From Erysipelotrichaceae bacterium (GTDB lineage: Bacteria; Bacillota_I; Bacilli_A; RFN20; CAG-826): a stretch of DNA of 12,774 nucleotides. Shown piece after piece: positions 6,304-12,774 of the stretch. A model generated the notes under the pieces. That model saw only the letters and a list, made by a program, of their open reading frames with translations. It did no database searches and had not been told where the DNA came from. Each line of letters starts with the position of its first letter. Position 1 is the first letter of the stretch. The translations under genes and the position numbers were made by a program. The stretch covers positions 1 to 12,774 of the forward strand of contig JAISVG010000008.1 of the NCBI GenBank assembly GCA_031271635.1, read 5' to 3'.

Positions 6304-7189
6304 GAAAGACTATCCTAAGAAAAAGACAGCGCAGGAGTTTGTGATTCATAAAAATGCGGTTCCGCTTCTAGAGTTTTTATTAGAAAAACTATCACGATTA
6401 TCTCGTAACAATGTGAAGTCGCTCTTGAGTCGAAAGCAGGTGCTAGTTAATGGGGCGATTGTGACAGCCTTTGACTATAGTTTAGTAAAAGAAGACGTCG
6501 TTACGATTACGCCTTATTCTAATCAAGAGTTAAAGGCAATGAAACTACCGGTTATTTATGAAGATGATGATCTTTTAGTGCTTGATAAACCAGCGGGCAT
6601 TCTTAGTGTTGAAAGTGATCAAGAAAAAGGGAAAACGATGTTTAATATGGCTAGTAAGTATTTAGCCATTAAAGAACCTAAGAAGCGACTTTATATTTTG
6701 CACCGCCTTGATAAGGATACCAGCGGTGTCTTGGCTTTTGCAAAAAATAATAAGTTTAAGACCATCATGCATCAAGACTGGAACAACAATGTGTTCCGCC
6801 GGAAATACTATGCGATTGTTGTCGGTAATCTTAGTAAAAAAAGTGCGACGCTAACAAATTATTTAGGAGAGAATAACTTAAATCTAGTTTTTGTTTCAAA
6901 TAATCCTCATGATAAAAAAGCAGTACTAACTTATAAAGTTATTAAGGAGAATAAGGACTATTCGCTTTTAGAAGTAATGCTTCAAACCGGACGTAAGAAT
7001 CAAATTCGGGTCCAACTTGGTCATATCGGACATCATGTGATTGGGGATCAAAAATATGGTAAGCCACAAGATCCTTTACATCGCTTAGGTCTCCATGAGG
7101 CAGAATTTGGCCTCATCTATCCAGAAACTGGGAAAAAATATCTCTTTAAGAGCAAACTTCCTAGCGAATTCACGAAACTATTTAGTTAA
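6290..7189 (+). CDS. RluA-family RNA pseudouridine synthase
   Basis: A 299-residue cytosolic enzyme. Residues 16-75 are an S4 RNA-binding domain (LLEFLLEKLSRLSRNNVKSL, then VLVNG). The catalytic domain holds the family motif HRLDKDTSG (138-146) with D141 as the nucleophile, YEDDDLLVLDKPAGI (90-104) and the late TGRKNQIRVQ motif. Family members isomerise uridines in 23S rRNA or tRNA; the exact site cannot be told, and the KNQIRVQ form (commonly THQIRVH) marks a divergent subgroup. The ATG lies inside the end of trkH. Weak AAGGA or GAAGG sequences precede it, so expression depends on the Trk operon. Its last eight bases overlap the end of rsmI on the other strand. The role has no obvious link to K+ transport; the pairing looks like operon hitch-hiking. 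Confidence 0.93.
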   Translation: MKEIKKDYPKKKTAQEFVIHKNAVPLLEFLLEKLSRLSRNNVKSLLSRKQVLVNGAIVTAFDYSLVKEDVVTITPYSNQELKAMKLPVIYEDDDLLVLDKPAGILSVESDQEKGKTMFNMASKYLAIKEPKKRLYILHRLDKDTSGVLAFAKNNKFKTIMHQDWNNNVFRRKYYAIVVGNLSKKSATLTNYLGENNLNLVFVSNNPHDKKAVLTYKVIKENKDYSLLEVMLQTGRKNQIRVQLGHIGHHVIGDQKYGKPQDPLHRLGLHEAEFGLIYPETGKKYLFKSKLPSEFTKLFS

Positions 7190-8039
7190 TTAAATCTTTA
7201 TGTTTAATATAAATACGGTAGACCATGTTTTTTGGGAGATTATGAATTGTGGCCACATTCTTAATAGCGTCTTTAAAGGAAAAGCCTTGTTTAATGTTTT
7301 GGTTTAAGTAATGGAGGATTTCTTTATCGTTTAAGACTTTTACATTCTCTGGGGCATAGCCATCAACAACTAAGACCAATTCCCCTTTATATTTTCCTGG
7401 TTCCATGTTAAGACAGTCTTCCAAACTGGTCCGAATATATTCTTCATGCATTTTTGTTAGTTCCCGTGCAATTGTCATTTTGCGGTCACCAAAAATCTCG
7501 TAGAGATCCTGAACTGTTTTATGAAGACGGTGTGGTGCCTCGTAAAAGATAAGCACCTCTTCTTTTTGATAGAGTTTTCGTAATTCAGAAAGGCGATCAC
7601 TCTGCTTGCTACTTAAAAAGCCGTGGAAATAAAAATGATTTGTGACGAGGCCAGAACCAATTAAAGCAGGAAGAATCGCTGAGGGTCCATTAATGACGAC
7701 AATTTCGATTCCGTTTTCAAGGACACTAGAAACGAGTTTATTTCCGGGGTCACTAATTAAAGGATAGCCAGCATCGCTTACTAAGGCAATTTTATAATTA
7801 TCAAGCAAAAGCTCGATGATTCTCTCACTAGTAGCATGTTCGTTATGTTCATGACAGACGAGTAAAGACTTTTTAATGCCAAGATGCTTTAAGAGTTTAT
7901 TAGTGACGCGAGTGTCTTCGCAAGCAATAAGATCCACCTCACTTAAGACATCAAAGGTTCGCTTTGAAACTTCATTTAGATTACCGATTGGGGTAGCAAC
8001 AATATAAAGGGTTTTAGACTTTAGTTTCTCTTTTGTCAC
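7182..8039 (-). CDS. rsmI: 16S rRNA 2'-O-ribose C1402 methyltransferase
   Basis: RsmI transfers methyl from S-adenosylmethionine to the ribose of C1402 (E. coli numbering) in the 30S decoding centre. All family signatures are present in 285 residues: YIVATPIGNL (12-21), CEDTR (40-44), LVSDAGYPLISDPG (86-99), INGPSA (116-121), HGFLSSKQSDR (139-149), FYEAPHRL (165-172) and ARELTKMHEE (191-200). The length is normal for the family. The start is a GTG at 8039; AGAGGA (8046-8051 on the top strand read in reverse) lies six bases before it, which decides this start. It overlaps the end of ricT by 26 bases, as in Firmicutes where the two genes are near neighbours, and is the last gene of the minus-strand cluster. 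Confidence 0.95.
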   Translation of the reverse strand: MTKEKLKSKTLYIVATPIGNLNEVSKRTFDVLSEVDLIACEDTRVTNKLLKHLGIKKSLLVCHEHNEHATSERIIELLLDNYKIALVSDAGYPLISDPGNKLVSSVLENGIEIVVINGPSAILPALIGSGLVTNHFYFHGFLSSKQSDRLSELRKLYQKEEVLIFYEAPHRLHKTVQDLYEIFGDRKMTIARELTKMHEEYIRTSLEDCLNMEPGKYKGELVLVVDGYAPENVKVLNDKEILHYLNQNIKQGFSFKDAIKNVATIHNLPKNMVYRIYIKHKDLIN

Positions 8040-8844
8040 TGGGAATCCTCTTTATTTCATCAAGCGCAACATATAGGATGTTATGAGGCGACTCAATCCG
8101 TACCATTTTTGAAAAAACGTTATAACTAGAAACCGTATATGTTTCATTATTGTAGTTGATCTTTTCTCCGGCGCTAGGAAACATTTTATGATACTCGCTA
8201 TAAAGTTCATCTTCATATTTAAGGCAGCAGAAGAGACGACCACACTGCCCGGAGAGTTTGGGAATATTAAGCGACAGCATTTGATTTTTAGCACGTTGAA
8301 TTGTAATGCCAGAGAACTTTGAATAAAAAGTAGTACAACAAATTGGTAAGCCACAGATTCCAATGCCTCCAATTTGTTTCGCCCGATCGCGGGCTCCGAT
8401 TTGTCTTAATTCAATACGGGTTCTTAGTTTATAAGAGAGATGTTTTAATAGTTCCCGAAAATCGACCGTGCCTTCAGCTACATAAGTAAAAAGAATCTTG
8501 CCGCGATCAAGGGAATAAGAAGCAGTAAGAAGGGTCATATGAAGATTTAGTCTTTCTTGTTCCTCTTCAAAAATTTGGGCGGCACTTTCAGCAAGACGTT
8601 CATTCTCGCCTTCAGCCTCAAGATCATTTTTGATTGCCACTCTTAAAATAGGCTTTAGTTCTAAGTTTGAAGCATATTCATTAATAGGGTGGCCCTCATT
8701 CATGATGGTTCCGAGTTCCAGTCCTCCAGCGGTATCAACGACGACTCTTGTTCCTAAGGGAATGTTTTCTAGTTCTGAACCAAAATAATAGCCATTTTTG
8801 GTATCTTTAAGTCGGACGAGGTAGTATTTTTTATATGTGTTCAT
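8014..8844 (-). CDS. ricT: PSP1-domain protein RicT (YaaT), Y-complex subunit
   Basis: This 276-residue protein matches B. subtilis RicT in length and pattern. The PSP1 core carries KILFTYVAEGTVDFRELLKHL, TRIELRQIGARDRAKQIGGI, then two CxxxxCC clusters (GICGLPICC and SGQCGRLFCCLKYE). In Bacillus RicT joins RicA and RicF in a complex carrying 4Fe-4S clusters that acts with RNase Y in RNA maturation and affects sporulation and competence. Whether RicA and RicF exist here is not visible. I chose the ATG at 8844 because GGAG lies six bases before it and the chain then starts MNTYKKYYLV like its relatives; ATGs at 8847 and 8877 are possible but add foreign residues. It overlaps holB by 14 bases and rsmI by 26. 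Confidence 0.93.
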   Translation of the reverse strand: MNTYKKYYLVRLKDTKNGYYFGSELENIPLGTRVVVDTAGGLELGTIMNEGHPINEYASNLELKPILRVAIKNDLEAEGENERLAESAAQIFEEEQERLNLHMTLLTASYSLDRGKILFTYVAEGTVDFRELLKHLSYKLRTRIELRQIGARDRAKQIGGIGICGLPICCTTFYSKFSGITIQRAKNQMLSLNIPKLSGQCGRLFCCLKYEDELYSEYHKMFPSAGEKINYNNETYTVSSYNVFSKMVRIESPHNILYVALDEIKRIPSDKRETKV

Positions 8845-9826
8845 CATGTGCTCCAAAACTAATGAAGAGACTATCAAGGAGCAAGGTCTCCTTTAGGTTT
8901 AAACTAAGCTTTGACCTTGCCTTGATAGTGGCTAAGATCATGTGGTTTAGGGGATAATCCTTCTTAGAAATCCTTATGATTATATCATAAATATCTTCAT
9001 TTTGGAAATTTTCTGGGTGAAGCAGAACATTTTTAAAGCAACTTTCAAGGAGTTTCAGATAGAATTGCAGCTGTTTCCGGCGGAGCCTTGGCTCTTTAAT
9101 ATTATTAAGATAAGGAATAAATAAGAGGCGATTCTTAAAAGCAAATTCATCAAGACTAAGCAAAAGACCATCAAGAATCTGCAGCATGAGGTTTTTAAGG
9201 GCGAAATAGTCCTTTGATGTAATTATCTCACTAATTTCACCAGCAGAATCATAATATGGGGAGAGAAGATAGAAATCAAGCAGGGGTATTTGTTTGGTTT
9301 CTTCATCAAGAATAAGACATTTAGGTTTTAAGTGAACCACCTGGGTTCTTGAAGTAATGGTCGGCAAAACCGCACTAAAATTAGTAGTGGTAAGCAAAAA
9401 ATAAATCGCGTCGTTTGGTTCTTCAAGGAATTTTAAAAAGGAGTTAATCGCTTCATGGGTAATGTTTTGAATATTATTAATAACAACAACAGTGATGCCA
9501 TCTTTTTCAACGCTTCCTGTTTTAGTGTTTCCAATAATGTTCTGAATGTCTTCTTTTTTAATGGTAGTAGTAGTTCCATCAATTTCAAAATAGCCTAGGA
9601 GGTGCTGGTGTTTAAATCTAGTACACGAAGAGCACATCTGACACGCGAAAGGATCTGGATCTTGGCAAAATAGACTTTGGGCGAGAAATTGGGCCATTTT
9701 TAATAGTGGCTGATTTTCATTTCCGGCGATTAAATAGGCATGCGCAAAAAGACCCATCTTTAAAGAATTGGTCATTAAAAGGAGAAAATCTTCCTGATAT
9801 TTTTCTAAATAAGCCTTAATATCCAT
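8831..9826 (-). CDS. holB: DNA polymerase III delta' subunit
   Basis: The delta' subunit is the stator of the clamp loader and works with DnaX and delta (HolA) to load the beta clamp. The 331 residues show the AAA+ lid and sensor layout: AHAYLIAGNENQP (28-40), where the P-loop is lost as expected for delta', a zinc site C54-C62-C65-C68, AINSFLKFLEEP (126-137) and LPTITSRTQ (154-162) with the SRx arginine finger that serves the neighbouring subunit. The C-terminal collar region is divergent. The start overlaps the end of tmk by 11 bases and no ribosome-binding site is obvious (AACACAACATGG), so it probably relies on coupling. In B. subtilis yaaQ and yaaR lie between tmk and holB; both are missing here. 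Confidence 0.94.
   Translation of the reverse strand: MDIKAYLEKYQEDFLLLMTNSLKMGLFAHAYLIAGNENQPLLKMAQFLAQSLFCQDPDPFACQMCSSCTRFKHQHLLGYFEIDGTTTTIKKEDIQNIIGNTKTGSVEKDGITVVVINNIQNITHEAINSFLKFLEEPNDAIYFLLTTTNFSAVLPTITSRTQVVHLKPKCLILDEETKQIPLLDFYLLSPYYDSAGEISEIITSKDYFALKNLMLQILDGLLLSLDEFAFKNRLLFIPYLNNIKEPRLRRKQLQFYLKLLESCFKNVLLHPENFQNEDIYDIIIRISKKDYPLNHMILATIKARSKLSLNLKETLLLDSLFISFGAHDEHI
8851..8854 (-). promoter_or_regulatory. Ribosome-binding site deciding the ricT start
   Basis: GGAG on the minus strand lies six bases before the ATG at 8844 and only three before the ATG at 8847. It lies downstream of the ATG at 8877, so it argues for the 8844 start. Confidence 0.6.
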
Positions 9827-10448
9827 GTTGTGTTAATCTAGTTTTAATGACTTGATATGAGGTTTCAATAACTTCTAAAAAAGGTTTCGCGGCATCAATG
9901 ACAACGAAGCGACTCGCTTCACTATTTGCCAGTGCTAAAAAGGCCTCGCGAATCTTTTTATGAAAGTCAAGTTTTTCTAAATCAAGACGATTAACTTCGC
10001 GGTGCTGATTTTTGGCAATTCGTTCCATTCCCTTTTCAGGTTCAATATCAAAAAGTAGTGTTAAATCTGGCATAAAACCTTCAGTGGCAAAAAGATTTAC
10101 CTTATAGACTTCTTTGATCCCAATGTTACGAGCGACGCCTTGATAAACTAAGGAAGAATCAATGTAACGATCACAAAGAATAATCTTTCCTGCTTGACGA
10201 GCTGGGAGTAACACTTCTTTAATGTGTTGCCTTCTTGCGGCCGCAAAGAGTAAGGCTTCAGCCCTTGAATCAAGTTCATGATTATCCTTATCAAGAATAA
10301 TATGGCGAATTTGCTCTGAAATCTTGGTTCCGCCAGGCTCCCTTGTGGTAATGACTAAGCCAGGGTAGTCACTTGAAAGACGGAGAATTAATTCTTTTAA
10401 AACTGAAGTTTTACCACTTCCTTCAACCCCTTCAAAAGTTATAAACAT
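9816..10448 (-). CDS. tmk: Thymidylate kinase
   Basis: Tmk phosphorylates dTMP to dTDP with ATP, feeding dTTP synthesis. The 210 residues are of normal length and show the P-loop FEGVEGSGKT (5-14), the TREPGGT motif (35-41) that binds the nucleotides, ALLFAAARRQH (65-75), CDRYIDSSLVYQG (92-104) and a LID region near 142-158 with basic residues (RIAKNQHREVNR). A strong GGAGG (10460-10456 on this strand) seven bases before the ATG is the best ribosome-binding site of the cluster. The gene begins two bases after the recR stop and overlaps holB at its end. Confidence 0.97.
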   Translation of the reverse strand: MFITFEGVEGSGKTSVLKELILRLSSDYPGLVITTREPGGTKISEQIRHIILDKDNHELDSRAEALLFAAARRQHIKEVLLPARQAGKIILCDRYIDSSLVYQGVARNIGIKEVYKVNLFATEGFMPDLTLLFDIEPEKGMERIAKNQHREVNRLDLEKLDFHKKIREAFLALANSEASRFVVIDAAKPFLEVIETSYQVIKTRLTQHGY

Positions 10449-10450
10449 TC

Positions 10451-11056
10451 TTATTCCTCCCCCATTTTAATTCTGGCAATGACCGCCTGCTTTAAAGTAA
10501 TGGTATCGACATATTCGAGCATTGATCCAAACGGAAGTCCATAGGCAAGACGCGTAATCTTCAGGTTTGGAGTCTTTAAAAATGACTGCAGATAAAGCGC
10601 GGTAGTCTGTCCTTCAAGACTCATTGGTGTTGCTAAGAGGATTTCACTTGTCTTTTCTTTTTGAATTCTGTTTTTTAGGAGATTGATTCTCGTTTCTAGT
10701 TTGCCAGTGGGTTTACTACCCTTAAGGAGTTCATCAAGAACAAAATAAATGCCCTTCATGGCATTAGTTTTTTCAAAAAGAAAAATGTCTTTTGGTTCAT
10801 GAACCACCATCATAAACTGGTGATTTCGTTCCGGATTTTGACAGATTTCACAGCTGTCACCTAAAGAATAACCACCGCAGATGGCGCATCTTTTGATTTT
10901 AAGAGGCAAGGAGGCAATGTTTTCGCCGATTTCTTTGATTTTAGAAGGTTCAAAATCAAGCAAAGCGTAGGCAATCCGTTCAGCGGTTTTTTTGCCGATG
11001 CTCGGAAGAGCGCTGATACTATCAATTAATGCATTAATAACACTTAATTCTTTCAT
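10451..11056 (-). CDS. recR: Recombination mediator RecR
   Basis: RecR acts with RecO (and RecF) to load RecA at single-strand gaps. The 201 residues show the N-terminal helix-hairpin-helix (ISALPSIGKKTAERIAYALL, 14-33), a C4 zinc finger (C57, C60, C69, C72) and a Toprim domain with VVHEPKD (84-90) and LLATPMSLEGQTTALYL. The final LAYGLPFGSMLEYVDTITL segment is typical. The Toprim EGE-like triplet reads EGQ, a mild change in a domain that is non-catalytic in RecR. Start and ybaB stop overlap as TAATG; only a distant AAAGGA precedes it, so translation is likely coupled. Confidence 0.97.
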   Translation of the reverse strand: MKELSVINALIDSISALPSIGKKTAERIAYALLDFEPSKIKEIGENIASLPLKIKRCAICGGYSLGDSCEICQNPERNHQFMMVVHEPKDIFLFEKTNAMKGIYFVLDELLKGSKPTGKLETRINLLKNRIQKEKTSEILLATPMSLEGQTTALYLQSFLKTPNLKITRLAYGLPFGSMLEYVDTITLKQAVIARIKMGEE

Positions 11057-11358
11057 TAAAGTGGAAGTCCTTTAAACTTATGTTTTAATTCATCGTCAAT
11101 CGCAGTTTCTTCTTGCTTAATCATGTTAAAGAGTTCAGTGTAAGCTAGGAGAATTAATTCTTCAAGCATATCTTTATTATCAGGCTCAAGGACATCTTTT
11201 TCAATAACGATTTCAACGACTTCGTAATTACCAGTCATGGCAATCGTAACTGCTCCACCCTTAGAGACAGTAAACTCTTTTTCTAGTAAAGCATTACGCT
11301 TTTTTTCTAGTTCTTTTTGAGCTTTTTGAAGCTCTAACATCATTTTATTATTCATCAT
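11056..11358 (-). CDS. YbaB/EbfC-family nucleoid-associated DNA-binding protein
   Basis: A 100-residue protein of the usual size with an N-terminal charged coiled helix (LELQKAQKELEKKRNALLEKE, about 8-28, of which KAQKELEKK is the most regular). The conserved core follows: GGAVTIAMTGNYEVVEIVIEK, then LEELILLAYTELFNMI. Family members form tweezer-like dimers that bind DNA and are almost always encoded between dnaX and recR, as here. The first ATG (11358) has GAGGA six bases upstream and is preferred over the adjacent ATG at 11355. The start overlaps the dnaX stop by four bases (ATGA). Confidence 0.95.
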   Translation of the reverse strand: MMNNKMMLELQKAQKELEKKRNALLEKEFTVSKGGAVTIAMTGNYEVVEIVIEKDVLEPDNKDMLEELILLAYTELFNMIKQEETAIDDELKHKFKGLPL

Positions 11359-12774
11359 AAGAGATCCTCATATTTAATTTCAATATCTTGGGCTTTTTGG
11401 AGTTTACCCACTTGCTGGAGTTCGCGGAAGCGACTCACAATTTGGTTACTTTCTTTATTAGTAAGAGCTAAGACGTGGAACTTAGTTCCAAATAGAGTTT
11501 CTAAGATTTCCTGAAAGTAATTTTGATTTTCAAGAAGATTTATTTTCTTCGCTTCACTTTCAAAATCACATTCAAGCACAAGGAAGTCTTTATAGGCAAT
11601 ATAAGGTCTTCCAATATTCAAAAGAGCGGCGAATTTCGCTAATCTAGTGTCCTCATAAAAACTACTAAGACGAGGCCAGTTTTCAAGCGTGGTTTTTTTG
11701 AGGAGTTTATTGCCCACACTCATGAGCTTAATAATGAAATCCGAAGTGATGTTTAAGGTTTGACCACTGGTCACCACCTCTTTAGCGGCCTTCGGGGGAA
11801 GACTAATTTCCTTAGGAAGTGGTTCTTGAGGCATGACTTTTTCCTTGGTTGTTGGTGTTGGCATTGGTCTTGCAATGAGTTGTACTTCCTTTGGAGTGTA
11901 GTTTAAAAGACTAACACTGAAGTATGTCTCTAATGAAACAAGATTCTTATATTCAGCCTGGAGCTTAATTAAGTAATTAATAAGGCTGCTGATTTCATTA
12001 AGAGAAACCTGATCAAAGCGGTGGAGTAACTCAGCTTTTAAAGTGACACCTGTCATTTCGTTTGAAAGTTTCATAATGAGAACTTCTTTAAGGATCAATA
12101 GTAAATCATTAGTGAGTTTTTTAACATCGACACCATCATTAATGATTAAGTCTAAACTCCTTGATAGATCTAGTTTTTTATTTTCAAAAAGATCTAATAA
12201 AATATTGACTTTATTTTCATTGGAAAGGAGGGAAAAGAGTTTTAGTACTGACTTTAACATGATGGCATTATTACCATAAGCAATTACCTCATCAGCGAGC
12301 GATAAAGCATCCCTTAACCCCCCTTCTGATAACGAAACAAGTTGCTTAATAGCCTCATCTTCATAAGGTACATCTTCTGCTTTTAAAATCTTTTTTAAGC
12401 GGTTTTCAATTTCAAAGTCACTAACTCTTGCAAAAGTAAAGTGTTGGACGCGCGATAAAATAGTAGGTAGTACTTTATGCGGTTCGGTGGTTGCAAAGAT
12501 GAAAATTACATGTTCTGGTGGTTCTTCGATGGTCTTTAGTAAAGCATTAAAAGCTTGTGATGACATCATATGAATTTCATCAATAATGAACACTTTGTAG
12601 CGACCTCGTAACGGAAGATATCTAACCGTCTCAATTAATTCACGGACCTGATCAACGCCGTTATTACTCGCAGCATCAATTTCAAAGACATCAGGATGAT
12701 TGCCCGCGGTAATCGCAAGACAGCTAAAACAATTATCACAAATTTGACCAAGTCCAGCCTCGCAGTTTAGGGCT
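11355..12774 (-). CDS. dnaX: DNA polymerase III tau/gamma subunit (5' end outside window)
   Basis: The frame stays open to the right edge, so the true start and the Walker A loop lie outside; 472 residues are visible. Visible residues 1-60 carry the zinc site (C4, C12, C15, C18) and EIDAASNNGVDQVREL. The Walker B motif FIIDEIHMMS starts at residue 62, and KTIEEPPEHVIFIFATTE and LPTILSRVQHF follow. The clamp-loader collar comes next, then a Pro-rich linker (PMPTPTTKEKVMPQEPLPKE) and a tau-type C-terminal domain that would contact the polymerase. A start at the GTG at 12593 would cut off part of the ATPase domain and is rejected. A run of seven A near visible codons 359-360 may permit slippage. 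The stop is TGA, inside the ybaB start region. Confidence 0.96.
   Translation of the reverse strand, partial: ALNCEAGLGQICDNCFSCLAITAGNHPDVFEIDAASNNGVDQVRELIETVRYLPLRGRYKVFIIDEIHMMSSQAFNALLKTIEEPPEHVIFIFATTEPHKVLPTILSRVQHFTFARVSDFEIENRLKKILKAEDVPYEDEAIKQLVSLSEGGLRDALSLADEVIAYGNNAIMLKSVLKLFSLLSNENKVNILLDLFENKKLDLSRSLDLIINDGVDVKKLTNDLLLILKEVLIMKLSNEMTGVTLKAELLHRFDQVSLNEISSLINYLIKLQAEYKNLVSLETYFSVSLLNYTPKEVQLIARPMPTPTTKEKVMPQEPLPKEISLPPKAAKEVVTSGQTLNITSDFIIKLMSVGNKLLKKTTLENWPRLSSFYEDTRLAKFAALLNIGRPYIAYKDFLVLECDFESEAKKINLLENQNYFQEILETLFGTKFHVLALTNKESNQIVSRFRELQQVGKLQKAQDIEIKYEDLL
11675..11700 (-). other. Poly-A run in dnaX, possible slippage site
   Basis: Seven A in a row (11699-11693 on the minus strand) occupy codons 359-361 (AAA AAA ACC). 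A slip of -1, by RNA polymerase adding one A or by the ribosome, gives Asn-His-Ala and then TGA. The resulting chain would end just after the collar region, near the Pro-rich linker and C-terminal domain. The heptamer is not the perfect X XXY YYZ form because a C precedes the run. A loose CCUCGU/AUGAGG hairpin lies about 18 bases downstream. Suggestive only. Confidence 0.3.

Noticed and set aside
7135..7160. Minus-strand hairpin with T tract after rsmI (GCTCTTAAAGAG then T-rich)
   Set aside because: The stem is only about four pairs with a three-base loop, too weak to call a terminator.
8845..8877. ricT starting at 8877
   Set aside because: The extra eleven residues lie in the holB coding end, have no relation to known RicT N-termini, and the GGAG supporting 8844 is downstream of this ATG.
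11355..11357. TGA read as Trp (Mycoplasma-type code)
   Set aside because: TGA ends dnaX exactly at the ybaB start, Trp is written TGG throughout, and no gene has an in-frame TGA.
11355..12593. dnaX starting at the GTG at 12593
   Set aside because: The frame continues to the window edge and encodes the zinc site and the rest of the ATPase domain; the GTG is a Val codon just before Walker B.
1..12774. tRNA, rRNA, CRISPR array or riboswitch
   Set aside because: Genes fill almost all of the window; the two intergenic stretches show no cloverleaf, regular spaced repeats or known aptamer pattern.

Overview
The window reads as an AT-rich, low-GC Gram-positive chromosome. The replication/translation cluster at the right is a condensed form of the Firmicutes origin-proximal set (dnaX, ybaB, recR, tmk, holB, ricT, rsmI). 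The lack of yaaQ, yaaR, yabA and bofA between these genes, and overlaps at most junctions, suggest a reduced-genome lineage of the Bacilli/Mollicutes neighbourhood (inference from layout, not a taxonomic assignment). TGA acts as a stop (it ends dnaX) and Trp is TGG, so the code is the standard bacterial one.

Layout. (1) 1-1215, plus strand: the 3' end of a large RHS/YD-repeat polymorphic toxin gene, made of the end of the RHS core, a Gly/Ala-rich hydrophobic stretch and a short variable toxin tip. A small gene follows at once and is probably the cognate immunity gene. (2) 1216-1531: a non-coding scar with short direct and inverted repeats, possibly a decayed insertion-sequence end. (3) 1532-3583, minus strand: a 683-residue flavin/4Fe-4S oxidoreductase of the 2,4-dienoyl-CoA reductase / enoate reductase type. 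(4) 3584-3728: a divergent promoter region. (5) 3729-7189, plus strand: a K+-transport operon with two RCK/TrkA subunits (one lacks the RCK_C domain) and a TrkH-type membrane subunit with an unusual first selectivity-filter residue, followed by an RluA-family pseudouridine synthase. (6) 7182-12774, minus strand: dnaX (5' end outside the window), ybaB, recR, tmk, holB, ricT, rsmI, all overlapping or nearly so.

How the genes work together. DnaX and HolB are clamp-loader subunits and Tmk supplies dTDP. RecR acts with RecO/RecF in gap repair, and YbaB is a small DNA-binding protein usually next to recR. RicT belongs to the Fe-S RNA-maturation (Y) complex in Bacillus, and RsmI modifies 16S rRNA. 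The Trk genes would form a nucleotide-gated K+ (or other cation) uptake system. The RHS pair is an accessory contact-competition module.

I did not find a whole undescribed system. The points most worth a second look are the TrkH filter substitution with the asymmetric RCK pair, the predicted leaderless start of the Trk operon, the RHS toxin tip and its small neighbour, and a poly-A run in dnaX where a -1 slip would give a gamma-like truncated product.
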